From the NCBI GenBank assembly GCA_029857975.1, contig JAOUFX010000252.1:1-5620 (forward strand): 5,620 nt of DNA, written 5' to 3'. Both the position numbers and the translations under genes were made by a program. The DNA comes from Deltaproteobacteria bacterium (GTDB lineage: Bacteria > Desulfobacterota > SM23-61). The notes under the pieces were generated by a model, which was given only the letters and a program-made list of their open reading frames with translations, did not search any database and had not been told where the DNA came from. Positions 4,416 to 5,620 of this stretch are shown here, one piece after another. Numbering within the stretch: position 1 is the stretch's first letter; every line of letters starts with the position of its first letter.

Positions 4416-5620
4416 ATGGCCATTGTCTTGTTAGTTCTCGGCATCCTCTCCTTGCTCTTTGGAGTTTCCCTGTATGCCGGACTGGGCTATACGGCCGGAT
4501 TGGCCGCATGGGCCGCCCATATTCCCCTCGAAGCGATTATTGCTTCTGCCGCGGGAGCCCTGCACAAGGAAATTTGGTTGGCCATCCCCCTGTTTATTCT
4601 GACCGGATTTCTGATGATCCAGGGGACTTCCATGGACCGGATCGTCGATGCGGTGAACGCCTTTATCGGTTGGATGCCGGGAGGATTGGCCTTGGTGATG
4701 GTCGTGACCTGCGCTTTCTTCGGCGCCTGTTCCGGTTCCATCGTGAGCGCCGTCGCCGCGGTCGGTTCCATCATGATCCCCATGATGGAAGAGCAAGGGT
4801 ATGACCGGGCCTGGAGTGCTGCTTTGGTCGCGGTCGCCGGGATTTTGGCCATGCTGATCCCTCCCAGTAACCCTTTTATCATCTATTGCGGCGTCACCGA
4901 AACACCCGTCGGGCCGATGTTTTTGGCCGGAATTCTTCCCGGGTTGTTGCTCGCCGGCATTTTATATCTCGTCGTCATCCTCACCCCGGAAGGAAGAATT
5001 CGAAGCAAAAAGCGTTACACCTGGCATGAGCGATGGCAGGCCCTTTATGCAGTCTTACCCATCTTCGGTCTGCCCCTGGTCATCTTGGGGGCCATTTATG
5101 GGGGGCTGGCCACCCCGGTGGAAGCGGCGGCCATGGCCTGTGCCTATTCTGCTATGATTGGATTCTTCGTATACCGGAAGCTTACGGTCAAAGGAACGAT
5201 TGATGCGCTGAGATCTTCGATCCGGATCACGAGCATGATTTTCGTTTTGGTGGCAATGGCCTATGCTCTTAACGCCGTCATCACCATGATGGGCGTACCG
5301 ACAGACCTGGTGTCTTTCGGCCTGGGACTGGGCAAATGGGGCTTTTTACTCATGGTTTTGGTCGTTATGCTCTTTACGGGAATTTTTTTGGAGGAGATCA
5401 GCACCATGGCCGTGATCGTGCCGATCCTATGGCCGACGGTAATGAAATTGGGCATCGAGCCCTTGCATTTTGGCGTTATCGTTTGCACAGCCGCGGCCAT
5501 TGGCTATACGACTCCACCCGTTGCTTTGAATCTATACACGGCTGCCTCGGTGGGCAACGTGGACGCGATGCAGGTTTTCCGCAAGATCGTCCCTTTTTTG
5601 ATCGGCATCATCATCATGAA
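4416..5620 (+). CDS. dctM: TRAP transporter large permease subunit, DctM family (3' end beyond window)
   Basis: This is the ion-coupled inner-membrane channel subunit that moves the substrate using a sodium or proton gradient. The ATG at 4416 is preceded by AAAGGAG (4402-4408) at seven bases. The frame stays open to the window edge: 401 codons plus two bases of an expected 425 or so, so only the last residues are missing. DctM landmarks in order are AIPLFILTGFLM (56-67), the GGLALVMV segment (89-96), GACSGSIVSAVAAVGSIMIPMM (103-124, in short: the C-S-G-S loop and I-P-x-M), GYDRAWSAALVA (128-139), LIPPSNPFIIYCG (147-159), IYGGLATPVEAAA (227-239), GIFLEEIS (322-329) and TTPPVALNLY (365-374). 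The two IPPS/TPPV-type re-entrant motifs and many hydrophobic helices are intact. It should work with DctQ and DctP. Tight spacing with dctQ means one transcript and probably coupled translation. Confidence 0.95.
   Translation, partial: MAIVLLVLGILSLLFGVSLYAGLGYTAGLAAWAAHIPLEAIIASAAGALHKEIWLAIPLFILTGFLMIQGTSMDRIVDAVNAFIGWMPGGLALVMVVTCAFFGACSGSIVSAVAAVGSIMIPMMEEQGYDRAWSAALVAVAGILAMLIPPSNPFIIYCGVTETPVGPMFLAGILPGLLLAGILYLVVILTPEGRIRSKKRYTWHERWQALYAVLPIFGLPLVILGAIYGGLATPVEAAAMACAYSAMIGFFVYRKLTVKGTIDALRSSIRITSMIFVLVAMAYALNAVITMMGVPTDLVSFGLGLGKWGFLLMVLVVMLFTGIFLEEISTMAVIVPILWPTVMKLGIEPLHFGVIVCTAAAIGYTTPPVALNLYTAASVGNVDAMQVFRKIVPFLIGIIIM

Noticed and set aside
4431..4882. Overlapping minus-strand and second-frame ORFs opposite the start of dctM
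   Set aside because: They lie over unmistakable DctM sequence and their translations are low-complexity, rich in His/Gly or Ala/Met, as expected of antisense reading of a membrane protein gene.

Overview
The window reads as a piece of a Gram-negative, probably anaerobic bacterial chromosome. Moderate GC, a PAS-type or other sensor-linked sigma-54 activator, a family III CoA-transferase and a TRAP transporter together are most typical of Desulfobacterota (former Deltaproteobacteria) and similar proteobacteria. This placement is an inference from gene content, not from a marker gene. All convincing genes lie on the + strand.

Layout: (1) 2-994 is the C-terminal two thirds or so of a sigma-54-dependent transcriptional activator: AAA+ ATPase plus Fis-type helix-turn-helix, with the sensory N-terminus outside the window. 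(2) 995-1296 is a 302-base regulatory region. It holds two 18-bp operators of the form TGTCC-N8-GGACA (1062-1079 and 1092-1109, the second a perfect palindrome), a weak IHF-like site, a near-consensus -24/-12 promoter (1186-1201) and, in the predicted leader, a perfect 12-bp direct repeat. (3) 1297-2526 is a complete family III (CaiB/BaiF) CoA-transferase. (4) 2627-3757 is a TRAP solute-binding protein (DctP type) with a signal peptide. (5) 3758-3887 is an intercistronic region holding a perfect 14-bp hairpin nested inside a second 10-bp inverted repeat that ends next to the dctQ Shine-Dalgarno sequence. (6) 3888-4403 is the small TRAP membrane subunit (DctQ). (7) 4416 to the window end is the large TRAP permease (DctM), missing only its last residues.

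Reading of the locus: the activator probably binds the paired operators about 110-140 bp upstream of the predicted start site and switches on an operon that imports an organic acid by TRAP transport (DctP/DctQ/DctM) and converts it to, or exchanges it as, a CoA thioester (CaiB-like enzyme). The substrate cannot be read from the sequence. In the binding protein, the arginine that usually clamps the ligand carboxylate seems to be alanine, so the ligand may be bound in a non-standard way.

Most notable: an intact-looking sigma-54 control circuit readable base by base, and the nested RNA structure between dctP and dctQ, which probably sets the ratio of binding protein to permease. Nothing here demonstrates an entirely new kind of system. 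It is a well-formed, regulated uptake-and-activation operon of unknown substrate.
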